Assembly (NCBI GenBank): GCA_009746045.1
Contig: RPFO01000842.1
Location: 28,501 to 92,500 of the forward strand
Direction: 5' to 3'
DNA length: 64,000 nt
From: Mesostigma viride
Taxonomy: Eukaryota > Streptophyta > Mesostigmatophyceae > Mesostigmatales > Mesostigmataceae
In this document: piece after piece, positions 34,985-54,114 of the stretch
Numbering within the stretch: position 1 is the first letter of the stretch
How the letters are laid out: the number at the start of each line of letters is the position of its first letter
The notes under the pieces: generated by a model
The model's database searches: none
The model's input: only the letters and a program-made list of their open reading frames with translations
Told to the model about the DNA's origin: nothing
Program-made: the position numbers and the translations under genes

Positions 34985-35500
34985 TCATTAAATAAACTTG
35001 TGCTCCCGTTGGGGAGTCGATTGCACGGTCCACGGAGCACCTGCGGAGTGCCTTTTATCCCTGTATGTGCACAACAGGAAGAAAGGGCAGAGGCGCCATT
35101 TCTCCTTCATGCCAGAGGCATGCCACAGCAGCAATCGGACATGACAGACGATCGATCCGGCAAGTGCTGTGGGTGTGCACAATAAGACCCGTGTGAGCAT
35201 ATCACAGTAACAAGGAGCGTGGGCAAGTAATCTCATCACACGGCCGGCCGGGACGTAGCATGGCTGTCTGTACAAGGGCTAAGCTAAGGCTATGGCTGGT
35301 TGTGTACCGTGCGTTAGCGGTGTGCACACGCTAGGTATGGTGGCACGGCTACTACTAAGGCAAACATTTTAGGCATGGCTGCCATGGCGGCAGTGGCTCA
35401 CCAATGATTACAAGACTGCTAGGGCTATTGTAGCCCGCAGGGGGCGTCCAATTAATTAACTCGTGCTCCTGTTGGGGAGTCACGTGGAGCATTAACCCCC
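34985..35500 (-). repeat. Family B 3' tail copy
   Basis: Matches the tail at 23628-24075 (GCTCCCGTTGGGGAGTC at its start) up to GGGGGCGTCCA at about 35441-35451, the end of ORF1 coding sequence. A second partial tail start follows at 35452-35500 (CTCCTGTTGGGGAGTCACG). Confidence 0.7.
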
Positions 35501-35554
35501 GGGGCGATGGATGGATGGATGCATGGATGGGCACAAGCGTGCACCTCACGTCCC

Positions 35555-36643
35555 ACAAACGCGGCCGCTGGCCTGGTAATGGCCAGCTTGCCGACCCCGC
35601 CGAGGCTCTCCCAATCATTCACCGCATGATGAATCGCCCCAAGCTCCAACGCTTGAATCGCCCTCTGCTCCCTCCTTGGACGCTCCGAAACCGCGATCTG
35701 GGCTTCCCCACCGGCCCCCCCCACCGTTTCCCACCGAAGACACCATCCGCACCCTCCTCAAGGAAGCTTTCGAGCAGCACGTGACCCCCCTTGCCGCAGA
35801 TGTGGCGGCAATTGGAGGCGGCACGCTGGCTGCTGAGCTTCCCACCATCCACACCGCCACCGCCACCCTCCTCGCCTCCACCCCCCCCCCCTCCGCCTCC
35901 ACCGACTCCATCACCGCCCAGCTCCGCGACATCGACCAGCGCCTCAAGGATAATGCAATCGCTATCGAGGTCTTGCAGAACACAGCAGGCATCACCGCCC
36001 AGGCAGTGAAGGACATTGCCGCCAAGCCAGCCCCGGCTGCATGGCCTGGCCGGTGATGCTCCTCCCATCACGACCTGGGCGGACATGCTTAACCCATGGG
36101 TTAAGCAACATACCACCTCCACCACCTCCGCCGTCGCAGCCCAGCTCCAGCGGCAGACGCTTGACCTCCGCGAGGAGGCCGAGCTCGCCAAGCGCAGCCT
36201 CAACGCCATACTCAAGAACTTCGACATGGAAGAAGGTGAGAATTCCGAGAAGCTTGCACGGGCGTTTGAGAGCAAAATCCTTGCACGCATGGGCCTTCTT
36301 GGTGAGATCAAGCTGACCGCCCACCGCCTCCCCCGCGCGCGGGGTAAGGCAGGGCCGGGCGCCTCCGCTTAATTCTTCTCATCTTTGAGACGGCCCAGCG
36401 GACAAGATTTCGTTTCTCAGACGCCGCAAGCGGCTCGAGAAGACTCACTTCACCGTGGACGACGACTTGACCCTGGCACAGCAACAACGGCGACGGGAGC
36501 TATGGCAGACCTACCTCCAGCTCCGGCAGACCAAGGCGGGCCAGCCGGTGTACTGGAAGGGGGCGGCCATCTACGTCGGCCACAAGCCCTGGCACGCGAC
36601 CCCCTCGACCACCGCGGCCCCAGCGACTCCAGCCCCAGCCTAG
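35555..36643 (+). pseudogene. Non-LTR ORF1, family A, copy 2 (5' truncated, frameshifted)
   Basis: Homologous to 14200-15100 of copy 1. EAFEQHVTPLAADVAAIGGG (about 35760), the coiled-coil-like stretch and AQAVKDIAAKPAPAAWPGR are in one frame. LDLREEAELAKRSLNAILKN lies in another, and the C-terminal DDDLTLAQQQRRRELWQTYL with GQPVYWKGAAIYVGHKPW in a third, ending at TAG 36641-36643. A 12-bp palindromic insert TTAA-CCCATGGG-TTAA at 36089-36104 replaces the single TTAA of copy 1. The N-terminal third is missing. Again the 3' tail follows directly with no polymerase. Confidence 0.68.
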
Positions 36644-36669
36644 GGGAATACAGCAGCAGTAGTGTAGAA

Positions 36670-37477
36670 TAGTTAGACAGTGGCCTTGTACATGCCCGCC
36701 TACTACAGGCACTATACCAGCTGAGGCCTAGCCTTTTTAGTCATGTACATGTGTGCCTCCTACAGGCACTATACCAGCTGAGCCACGAGCATTATTTAAC
36801 CATGTACATGTGTGCCTATGACGTGCCACACTCCAGATGATGCCTAGTTTTGTTTAGTTATGCTGTGCCCATGCAGAGAGCTGCTCTCTGCTGAGATGCC
36901 ACGCTCTAGTTTTGTATAGCCATGATGATCTTCCCCCACATGGCATGCTCCCCCTTATAGCTGGGCATAGCGTGATAGACCATGAGGGTGCAGGTGCCCT
37001 GGTGCGCCTAGAGCAAGGGTAGCTTACATTCCCACCCTTGCATGAAGTAGCCTAGAATGTATTAAAAGCCATATGCCCCTTCTCAGGGATATGTGCTACA
37101 TTTACTCTCAGTGATGTTCCTAATTAATTAATTAATTAATTAATGTGTGCCTATGATGAGCCACCCTCCAGATGATGCCTAGCTTTATTTAATTATGCAG
37201 TGCCCATGCAGGGAGTCCCTCCCTGCTGAGAAGCCATGCCCTAGCTCTCGTATAGCCATGATGATCTTCCCCCACATGGCATGCTCCCCCTTAACTGGGC
37301 ACAGCGTGATAGACCATGAGGGTGCAGGTGCCCTGGTGCACCTAGAGCAGGGGTAGCTTACATTCCCACCCTTGCATAAAGTAGCCTAGAATGTATTAAA
37401 AGCCATATGCCCCTTCTCAGGGATATGTGCTACATTTACTCCCAACGGAGTGATGTTGATAATTAATTAATTAATTA
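36670..37477 (+). repeat. Two tandem family A 3' tails
   Basis: Two head-to-tail copies of the tail (36670-37143 and 37144-37477), each ending in (AATT)n. The first belongs to the ORF1 copy just upstream. The second may be a truncated insertion into the TTAA tail of the first, consistent with insertion at tail-like sequence. Confidence 0.7.
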
Positions 37478-37554
37478 ATGGGTACAAGCAATCCTACCGG
37501 TCTACTAAGCTATCTACAAGCTAGCTAAAAAAACAGTCCTACTCGATCTATAGC

Positions 37555-38428
37555 TATGGTGCCCGCGACCCTAGGAGCGGCGTCCACAGTCTTGTGGAGT
37601 TGATCATCAGGTCCCCGCCCCTCCAGTACACCTTGGGCTTCCGGGGGTCCTGCTTGTGGCGGAGGTATTCCGGCCACAGGCCGAGTCGCTGCTGCTGCTG
37701 AGCGGGGTTCAGGTCGTCGTCCAGCGTCCAGGTGAGGTCGTGCAACCTCTTGTGACGAGAAAGCAACCGCTGCTTGTCCTCATGCAGGGGAGGGGAACGT
37801 GCATGAGCAGGACTGGTGGGGGAGCTGCCTTGTCCCGTGAGCGGGGAAGGCGGTGGCACCCGCGCAGTTCTACCTCACCTACCAGGCCCACTGAGGGTAA
37901 GGAGCTGGTCCTTGAGCTCGTCAGCAAGGGTCATCTGGTGGCTGACGTCTCCCCTGCATGGCTTCTGGGGGAAACGACGCAGCACCACTCGGCACTCGCG
38001 GAGAGCGCGGTCGGTGGGCCGTCGATCCCATTGTTTTGCTTGGCGAAGGCCCTCAAGCTCCTGGAGTTTCGTGGCGATGGCGTCAGTGGTTGAGGCGGTC
38101 GCTGACCGCAGCAGGTCCGCGTAGGAGTGCGGCGAGAGGCTATCATCTGCCGGCCAGGTGGGCTGGGCTGAGATCAGGTGGCCGTCTGCGCTGCAATCGC
38201 CGGAACCTGCGGGGCCAGGGCGTCGGTTTGGGCGGTGATGGCTTCGTGATTCTTGACGAGCAGGCCGCACTTGCCCTCCACCTGATTTAGGCGAGAGACA
38301 AGTGCAGCATGCGCCTCAGATATGCCTGCGCCGCGGTCTGCAGCGCCGTGAACTGAGGTTGGAGCTTAATTGTGGGCGACCTTGGTTTCCAGTTTCGGCA
38401 CATTAGAGACCCGAGCCTCCACCGCACA
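37555..38428 (-). pseudogene. Non-LTR ORF1, family B, copy 2 (5' truncated)
   Basis: Aligns with 24076-24890. It has the C-terminal region with LLSRHKRLHDLTWTLDDDLN and KVYWRGGDLMINSTRLWTP, a coiled-coil-like part upstream, and several frame changes. It ends near 38428 at the junction with an unrelated plus-strand retroelement fragment. No 3' tail of its own is seen; it abuts the (TTAA)n of the family A tail. Confidence 0.65.
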
Positions 38429-38504
38429 CGGTATAGAACAAGAGATATATGTAGTAGTAGTTGTATATATTTAACCGATGAAAAACAACAAAAGACCTAC
38501 GCGG

Positions 38505-39349
38505 GTATACTACACTGTGCCGACTGGATGGGTCTGCATGCGAGCTTGAACGATCAGGGGAAGGCTTGGCTTCACTCCGTTTCCCTTGAGGGGAGCGTGG
38601 GGTCCGCATTCCTGCGCGCCCTCCCCATGAGCCCTTTGTTCACGCTGGTTCCGGCCCTTTACGCCATCGCTCTCCGCCACCAGCTCTTTGCCCCGCAACC
38701 TCTCATCACGGCGGGTGCGTCCTGCCGGGCAGCTGCGGGCTTGCTCTGGATACTACTGGGACGCACTACATCGTGTGCATGGGTGGCCAGCAGAACCAGA
38801 ACTGGTTCCTCTATCTCCATACCGCTCTCCTCCGGGCACCTGGTGTGTGCCATGGTTCGGTCGGTCTTTCCCCACTCCACCAGCAAGTGCGAGGACGCGG
38901 ATGGGGCCGCCCTCTACTCACCCAACCACCGCCCCGACATTACCGTGCTTGACTACGACGGGCAGGGTTGCCACCTGCTCATCGATGTCTCCGTGGCTCG
39001 GCCGCTTTCCGGTCGCCACATCCTCCGGGCGGCTGTGGATGCCGGCGCTGCTGCCGCTGTGGCTGAGCGCGACAAGTTTGCCTCCTACGACAATGTGGGG
39101 CCCCACCGGGTCATCCCCTTTGTCCTTGAGGAGTTCGGGGCCATGGGCCCCAAGACAGCGGAGTTTTTCCACGAGTGCTGCCAGCGCCGTGAAGACCGCC
39201 TCGACCTCGAGGGTCAGACCGCCCCGTGGTCGGCCCGCACGTGGTCCTCGTATTGGCGGCAGCGCCTGTCACTCGCCCTCACTCGCACCGTGGCTGATGT
39301 GTTATTCCGCCGCACCCGGGCCGACTTTGTCGCGACCCATGCGGTCTAG
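38505..39349 (+). pseudogene. Retroelement C-terminus with restriction-like endonuclease signature
   Basis: Encodes a stretch with HRPDITVLDYDG then CHLLIDVSVARP, followed by an Ala-rich helix, AERDKFASYDN, VIPFVLEEFGAMGPKTAEFF and WRQRLSLALTRTVADVLF. The paired PD...D.S pattern is typical of the PD-(D/E)xK-like domain found after the reverse transcriptase in several algal and protist non-LTR elements (established pattern, recalled not searched). The polymerase itself is absent and a frame change is likely near 38760-38860. The frame ends at TAG 39347-39349; its 3' noncoding part runs to about 39562. Confidence 0.55.
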
Positions 39350-39589
39350 ATCCCTTCCAGGCCTGCATGGTGGGCCGGCAGCGCTGTTGCTGTGTGCAGT
39401 TTTGTGATGTATAGTTCGTTGTACCTTGTGCAGCTGGCGTGATCCTTGGATGTCTGTGTCAGATTACTATTAATTTCTTCAGGGTTATTCTCCCAGTTAT
39501 TGGGTTTTTCCTTATGTTGCATGCCTATCTCACCTCCGTAATCTATCATTCTCAATGAATATATTTAACCGTACGTAAACCGACTGACC

Positions 39590-40173
39590 CACCAAGCTAG
39601 GGGAGGGGCTGGCAGGCCTACCATGAGAAGTACTTGACTTGATTCTTAACCGGCAATATTTCGCATATACAGGGTCAAGCTGGCCATCCCGCTTGGTCAT
39701 GCATCCAACCACAAGATGTGGACGCCCCCTGCGGGCTAGAATAGCCCTAGCTTGTATCCATTGGTAGTAACTGGCAGCCGCCATGGCAGCCAATCCTAGA
39801 ATGTTTGCCTAGCTGTGCCACCATGCCTAGTCACGTGCACCGCTAACACACGGTCCACAACCAGCCATAGCCTTAGCTTAGCCCCCTTGTACAGCCATGC
39901 TACGTCCTGGCTTCGATCAGATTACTTGCCCACGCTCCTTGTTATGATATGCTCACATGGGTCTTATTGCACCCACAGAACTTGCCGGATCATCTATCGT
40001 GTCCAATTGCAGCTGTGGCATGCCTCTGGCATGAAGGAGAAAGGGGGTCCCTGCCCTTTAATTCTTCCTGTTGTGCACATACAGGGATTTAAAGCACTTC
40101 GGTGCTCTGTGACTCCCCAACGGGATCCACGAGTAAACGTTTAATTAATTAATTAATTAATTAATTAATTAAT
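39590..40173 (+). repeat. Family B 3' tail, plus orientation
   Basis: From AACCACAAGATGTGGACGCC (about 39704, the last ORF1 codons) to CCCCAACGGGATCCACGAG and a long (TTAA)n at 40141-40173. A 5'-truncated insertion of the family B element. Confidence 0.7.
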
Positions 40174-40231
40174 TAGTCGGGGTAAAATTGCCTCTTTTTT
40201 AGCAAATTTAGCAAATTAGCAAATTAGCGGA

Positions 40232-40760
40232 AGGCGGGGGCCGAGATTAATTAAGAGGTACCTTGAAATTAAATAAGACGCATACCTCTATCGAGATATA
40301 TGTTTGGAGGCAAGTTTCTATTGGCGTTAATTTGTACTATTGTACGACAACTGTCAAGGGTGACGGCATGTACTGAAATCGCGGATACTTTCTAGATCGA
40401 TTGCGCATTCGACGGTTAAAAGGCAGAGCTGCGGTTGAAAGTACTGTACGTGGGGGGGACGGTGTTACAACGGGGGGGGGACGCATTTATGGGGGGGGGG
40501 ACGGTGTTACAACGGGGGGACGGTGTTACAACGGGGGACGGTGTTACAACGGGGGGCGAGATTAATTAAGAGGTAAGTTACCTTGAAATTAAATAAGACG
40601 CACGCCTCTATCGAGATATATGTATGGAGGCGAGTTTCTATTGGCGTAAATTTGTAGTATTGTACGAAAACTGTCAAGGGTGACGGAAAGTACTGAAATC
40701 GCGGAAGTGTCGCGGGGACGTTTCTACTTTCTAGATCGATAGCGCATTCGACGGTTAAGA
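40232..40760. repeat. Duplicated 200-bp block with G-rich 18-21 bp repeats between
   Basis: 40232-40450 and about 40558-40760 are about 90 percent alike by eye (shared CTCTATCGAGATATATGT, GACGGTTAA). Between them at 40451-40557 lie four copies of GGGACGGTGTTACAACGGG. No gene recognised. Confidence 0.75.
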
Positions 40761-41406
40761 GGCAGAGGTGCGGTCGACTGGCAGTACTGTACGACGGTGT
40801 TGGACGGAATTTCCGGTTAGCGATGCGGTATAAAGCTTTGCATGTCACGTTGTCGGATCTTAGCCCTTGCGTCGCGCTATGCTGTGGTGAACTTATTCTC
40901 CGCCGTCAGATTGCACCGTCGATGAGCGTCGATGCTCGTCGATGAACCCAACGCAAGCCATGTGACGGAAAGAAGTAAAAATTGGTGCGGCGGCCTCTAA
41001 GCCTGAGTTTGGTAAAGTACGGAACTTGTAGCCCGGCGACTCCGCGTCGAGCAGTCCGCAGGTAGTCCGCCGGCGTTAATTTGTTAATTTTGTTAATTTG
41101 TAAACTGGGGACAACCTAGTCAGTAAAAAAAATTAACCATAGAGTACAAATTAAGCTCAGACTGACTGTCTTCAAATGCGTCGTAGCTGGGCAGCATGCA
41201 TGCCTGGTTCCAATTCGCTGACCTTGCAGCGTGCTCGCAATAAATGCATGTGCACAGCTTTAGAAAGTGTGGCCCTATATAGCCAGCTGGGGTGCATGCA
41301 TGGAACCAGTCCTACTGGAAAACTAGTAGGTATTTACACGTACAACTGGGATGGCACGCTGATCATGTGTGCGCGCGTACTGCATGCACATACATCAGCG
41401 AGTAGC
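40761..41406. other. Non-coding stretch, nothing recognised
   Basis: No open frame with family resemblance. Some short self-complementary words (for example GATGAGCGTCGATGCTCGTCG near 40920) but no coherent structure. Confidence 0.35.
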
Positions 41407-42165
41407 TTAGGAGTGACATACAGCCAAGCTAAATCGGGGCCGAATCCTGCAGCCGCCGGTCCATAATGTCTGGCCCCTATTTCCATAGTAGGGACCCGTG
41501 CCTAGCAACCGGCACCTATGCTAGCTGGCCCCCATCTTTTCGGCCCATTTAGGGGAGAATCAAGGGGCCGTTTTTTATGCAGCCGTCAACCCCTAGAGTT
41601 TGGGCCTCTATATGCTACAGCCGACGCGGCATGCCGCATCATTCCACGTGGCGCCGCATCTTGCCAGAGGGTATATGCTCGCAGAGGGCTTGCAGCAGGT
41701 TCCGTACTGCTTAGGCCAGGAACCATGCATCAGCAAGCATCATACGAGCATGTAACACAACGTTTGGCTGTCGACGCACACCAAAAGTGTGTGTTGCCCC
41801 TGTGTCGCCCCTATCTAGTCTTGCGCGGCTTCGCTACCAGTCGCCTCGTCCAGCCGACATTCACAGTGGTAGCCCGGTAGGTACGCAGCCGGTACGCAGC
41901 ACCTCACCACAAGACGCTTGACGGCACCATTTAGGCAGCATGCGCATTACACAATCCGCATCCTCACGCCAAGCCGCGCTACTGGCGCTCTTGCCACGTA
42001 GCGCCGCGCTGTTGGAGGCCTGAGTGATAGGGGGCCACCGCCGCCGGCCCTCGTTTTGCATTCCAGCCCCTATTTCCATTTAGGGGCCGGCGCGTACCGC
42101 AGCAGTCGGGCCCTGGGATGGGCCCCTAATACCCAGGAAATTTTGCCTGAGGATGTCACTCCGCC
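41407..42165. mobile_element. Second Mutator-like MITE copy, inverted
   Basis: Ends GGAGTGACAT (41410-41419) and its complement (42153-42162) match the ends of the element at 1449-2228, and the interior aligns in opposite orientation (for example GGGGCCGAATCCTGCAGCCG near 41436). The central parts have diverged. No clear target duplication remains. Confidence 0.6.
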
Positions 42166-43063
42166 TACAAGCTTACACTCGGGTGCGGAATTTCGGTCAA
42201 CCTCGGCTGTAAAAGAATTGCACAGCAACAGAGTGTCAGTTTGAATGAGCTGACAACATGGTTGCTCGAGACGAATGCAAGCTGGATAAGAAAGGTTTAG
42301 AGCTGAAATCCCAGTTCGAAGGCGGAGTTTGTGCTCGGTGGTAGGTATGCCTGCCATTCCTGCGGAAGCGCGTGGGGGCCGCTGGGCGTTTTGTTGGTGG
42401 CCGTGATCAGCCCATGGAAGGCTGGCTCCTGCAAGTCAAGCACAAGGGGACACAACGTGACATGCGCGTCTTAAGTATCCCGTGTCCTGGATTGCCTTGC
42501 AGAAATGCAGCGGCAATCCATGTCCAACACAAAGCGATGTAGCGCTTGCTTGGTGAAGGGGCCAAAAATGCTTAAGGGTTTTGCCTGGCCTCCGGGTCGC
42601 ACAGATAGCGTTTGCTAAGACCTGCAAGGATCACACACCCTCAGGCTGAAGCAAAAAAAGATAGATAGTAAGCAAGACCTTCATAATGCAGTTGATCAGA
42701 TTAAGGCAGGCCAGGCTGCTGCCATGTGTCTACAGTCTGACCAGGGTGCCAACATCGAAAGCAAGGTATGGAAAGCAAGGTGTAGGTGCAGGCAAATATC
42801 TCATCAACGGCGCATGCAGGTCAGCAATCTAGTTGGTCTACAGGCATCGGACACTGCATGACCAACGTGCATATGAGGCACTCCCACTTGAAAACATCGT
42901 AATCTGGTGGGCTACGCCCTGTTTCGCCTCAACATTGCTTTCAAATTTGGCTCCCTTATTGACAGCATCTAGCGCTTCCAGTTTCCTTAACTGCGCCATA
43001 ACCATTCAAGCATAACCACCGCGCCGGCAAGCCCAAGTGGTGCACATAGTTTGCCTTGCAGCC
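42166..43063. other. Non-coding or unresolved 3' part of HNH gene
   Basis: The HNH gene (minus strand) has its last identified exon at 45848-45931, and further exons could lie here beyond the 26-bp array. I could not identify any by homology. A short minus-strand frame starting MAQLRKLEALDAVNKGAK near 43000 is the only segment with protein-like composition, and its assignment is open. Confidence 0.3.
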
Positions 43064-45690
43064 AACCTTGTGATGGGCAGTACTTTGACAACCGTGTGAT
43101 GGACAATACTTTGACAACCGTGTGATGGACAGTACTTTGACAACCGTGTGATGGACAGTACTTTGACAACTGTGTGATGGACAGTACTTTGACAACCGTG
43201 TGATGGGCAGTACTTTGACAACCGTGTGATGGACAGTACTTTGACAACCGTGTGATGGACAGTACTTTGACAACCGTGTGATGGGCAGTACTTTGACAAC
43301 CGTGTGATGGACAGTACTTTGACAACCGTGTGATGGACAGTACTTTGACAACCGTGTGATGGACAGTACTTTGACAACCGTGTGATGGACAGTACTTTGA
43401 CAACCGTGTGATGGGCAGTACTTTGACAACCGTGTGATGGACAGTACTTTGACAACCGTGTGATGGACAATACTTTGACAACCGTGTGATGGGCAGTACT
43501 TTGACAACCGTGTGATGGGCAGTACTTTGACAACCGTGTGATGGACAGTACTTTGACAACCGTGTGATGGACAATACTTTGACAACCGTGTGATGGACAG
43601 TACTTTGACAACCGTGTGATGGACAGTACTTTGACAACCGTGTGATGGACAGTACTTTGACAACCTCATGATGGACAGTACTTTGACAACCGTGTGATGG
43701 GCAGTACTTTGACAACCGTGTGATGGACAGTACTTTGACAACCGTGTGATGGACAGTACTTTGACAACCGTGTGATGGACAGTACTTTGACAACCGTGTG
43801 ATGGACAGTACTTTGACAACCTCATGATGGCCAGTACTTTGACAACCGTGTGATGGGCAGTACTTTGACAACCGTGTGATGGGCAATACTTTGACAACCG
43901 TGTGATGGACAGTACTTTGACAACCTCATGATGGCCAGTACTTTGACAACCTCGTGATGGACAGTACTTTGACAACCGTGTGATGGACAGTACTTTGACA
44001 ACCGTGTGATGGACAGTACTTTGACAACCGTGTGATGGGCAGTACTTTGACAACCGTGTGATGGACAGTACTTTGACAACCGTGTGATGGACAGTACTTT
44101 GACAACCGTGTGATGGGCAGTACTTTGACAACCGTGTGATGGACAGTACTTTGACAACCGTGTGATGGACAGTACTTTGACAACCGTGTGATGGACAGTA
44201 CTTTGACAACCGTGTGATGGGCAGTACTTTGACAACCTCATGATGGCCAGTACTTTGACAACCGTGTGATGGGCAGTACTTTGACAACCGTGTGATGGGC
44301 AATACTTTGACAACCGTGTGATGGACAGTACTTTGACAACCTCATGATGGCCAGTACTTTGACAACCTCGTGATGGACAGTACTTTGACAACCGTGTGAT
44401 GGACAGTACTTTGACAACCGTGTGATGGACAGTACTTTGACAACCGTGTGATGGGCAGTACTTTGACAACCGTGTGATGGACAGTACTTTGACAACCGTG
44501 TGATGGACAGTACTTTGACAACCGTGTGATGGACAGTACTTTGACAACCGTGTGATGGACAGTACTTTGACAACCGTGTGATGGACAGTACTTTGACAAC
44601 CGTGTGATGGGCAGTACTTTGACAACCGTGTGATGGACAGTACTTTGACAACCGTGTGATGGGCAGTACTTTGACAACCGTGTGATGGACAGTACTTTGA
44701 CAACCGTGTGATGGGCAGTACTTTGACAACCGTGTGATGGGCAGTACTTTGACAACCGTGTGATGGACAGTACTTTGACAACCGTGTGATGGACAGTACT
44801 TTGACAACCGTGTGATGGACAGTACTTTGACAACCGTGTGATGGGCAGTACTTTGACAACCGTGTGATGGACAGTACTTTGACAACCGTGTGATGGACAG
44901 TACTTTGACAACCGTGTGATGGACAGTACTTTGACAACCGTGTGATGGGCAGTACTTTGACAACCGTGTGATGGGCAGTACTTTGACAACCGTATGATGG
45001 GCAGTACTTTGACAACCGTGTGATGGACAATACTTTGACAACCGTGTGATGGACAGTACTTTGACAACCGTGTGATGGACAGTACTTTGACAACCGTGTG
45101 ATGGACAGTACTTTGACAACCGTGTGATGGACAATACTTTGACAACCGTGTGATGGGCAGTACTTTGACAACCGTGTGATGGACAGTACTTTGACAACCG
45201 TGTGATGGGCAGTACTTTGACAACCGTGTGATGGACAGTACTTTGACAACCGTGTGATGGCCAGTACTTTGACAACCGTGTGATGGACAGTACTTTGACA
45301 ACCGTGTGATGGGCAGTACTTTGACAACCGTGTGATGGGCAGTACTTTGACAACCGTGTGATGGGCAGTACTTTGACAACCGTGTGATGGGCAGTACTTT
45401 GACAACCGTGTGATGGGCAGTACTTTGACAACCGTGTGATGGGCAGTACTTTGACAACCGTGTGATGGACAATACTTTGACAACCGTGTGATGGGCAGTA
45501 CTTTGACAACCGTGTGATGGACAGTACTTTGACAACCGTGTGATGGACAGTACTTTGACAACCGTGTGATGGGCAGTACTTTGACAACCGTGTGATGGAC
45601 AGTACTTTGACAACCGTGTGATGGACAGTACTTTGACAACCGTGTGATGGGCAGTACTTTGACAACAGTGTGATGGACAGTACTTGGTGC
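43064..45690. repeat. 26-bp satellite-like array, about 100 copies
   Basis: Unit contains TACTTTGACAACCGTGTGAT followed by GGACAG. Variants are confined to a few positions (GAC/GGC/GCC; CAGT/CAAT; CCGTGTG/CCTCATG). A block of 16 units (416 bp) with a distinctive variant order starts at about 43821 and again at about 44237, showing higher-order duplication. None of the three minus frames has a stop, which yields very long spurious frames with a 26-residue period. It lies just 3' of the last identified HNH exon. Confidence 0.95.
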
Positions 45691-45847
45691 TAGATGCCTT
45701 GCGTGACCTCCTTCAGATTAAACACACACACATACACTCTCACTTCTCGCATGCATCATGTTCTCAAGCGCCAGACACTATTTTCGTACCTCCCTGTGTG
45801 CGCAACATCCTGATTCCTGCCTGCTGTTGTGACGGACCCATGATTAC

Positions 45848-53702
<7,855 letters not shown>

Positions 53703-54114
53703 TGGCCGCGAGCTGCGTACCTACGTGTGCCTGTTCGCTCGTTAGGCAGAAGGCCTGTCCAGTTGTCGCCAGGACGTGCCTTGAGGAGATTACCCTGAAT
53801 TTCCGTACAAGTCCGTGCAAACTGGACGTCCATAGTCGCGCACAGGGCATTTCACGATAATGCCGTGGTAAACAGGTTACGCCCGTTATCTCCCGTCATA
53901 TCTGTTTTACCCGCTGGAAATTACCAAGTGCATTGAGCACAGGCAGCTCATGGCAACTGGCAAATTAGCCTGCTTTTCGTGCTAAATTTTAAAACCAGTT
54001 AGTTCGCGAGCATCACCGCGGCGTTGGAATTTCATCGGCATCTTGGGGTGTAACAATTCCTCTGCTTTCAGTACATCAGAAGACAAGAATTCGCCACCGA
54101 ATTAGGCAAGCGAA

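Noticed and set aside
39700-40173. 3' end sharing between the restriction-like retroelement and the ORF1-only elements
   Set aside because: The retroelement appears to end near 39562, and the tail after it begins with ORF1 C-terminal codons. At 34.8-35.5 kb the two pieces occur in the opposite order, so they are separate insertions.
43064-45690. CRISPR array
   Set aside because: The 26-bp units follow each other directly with no unique spacers, and the DNA is eukaryotic; it is a satellite-like tandem repeat.
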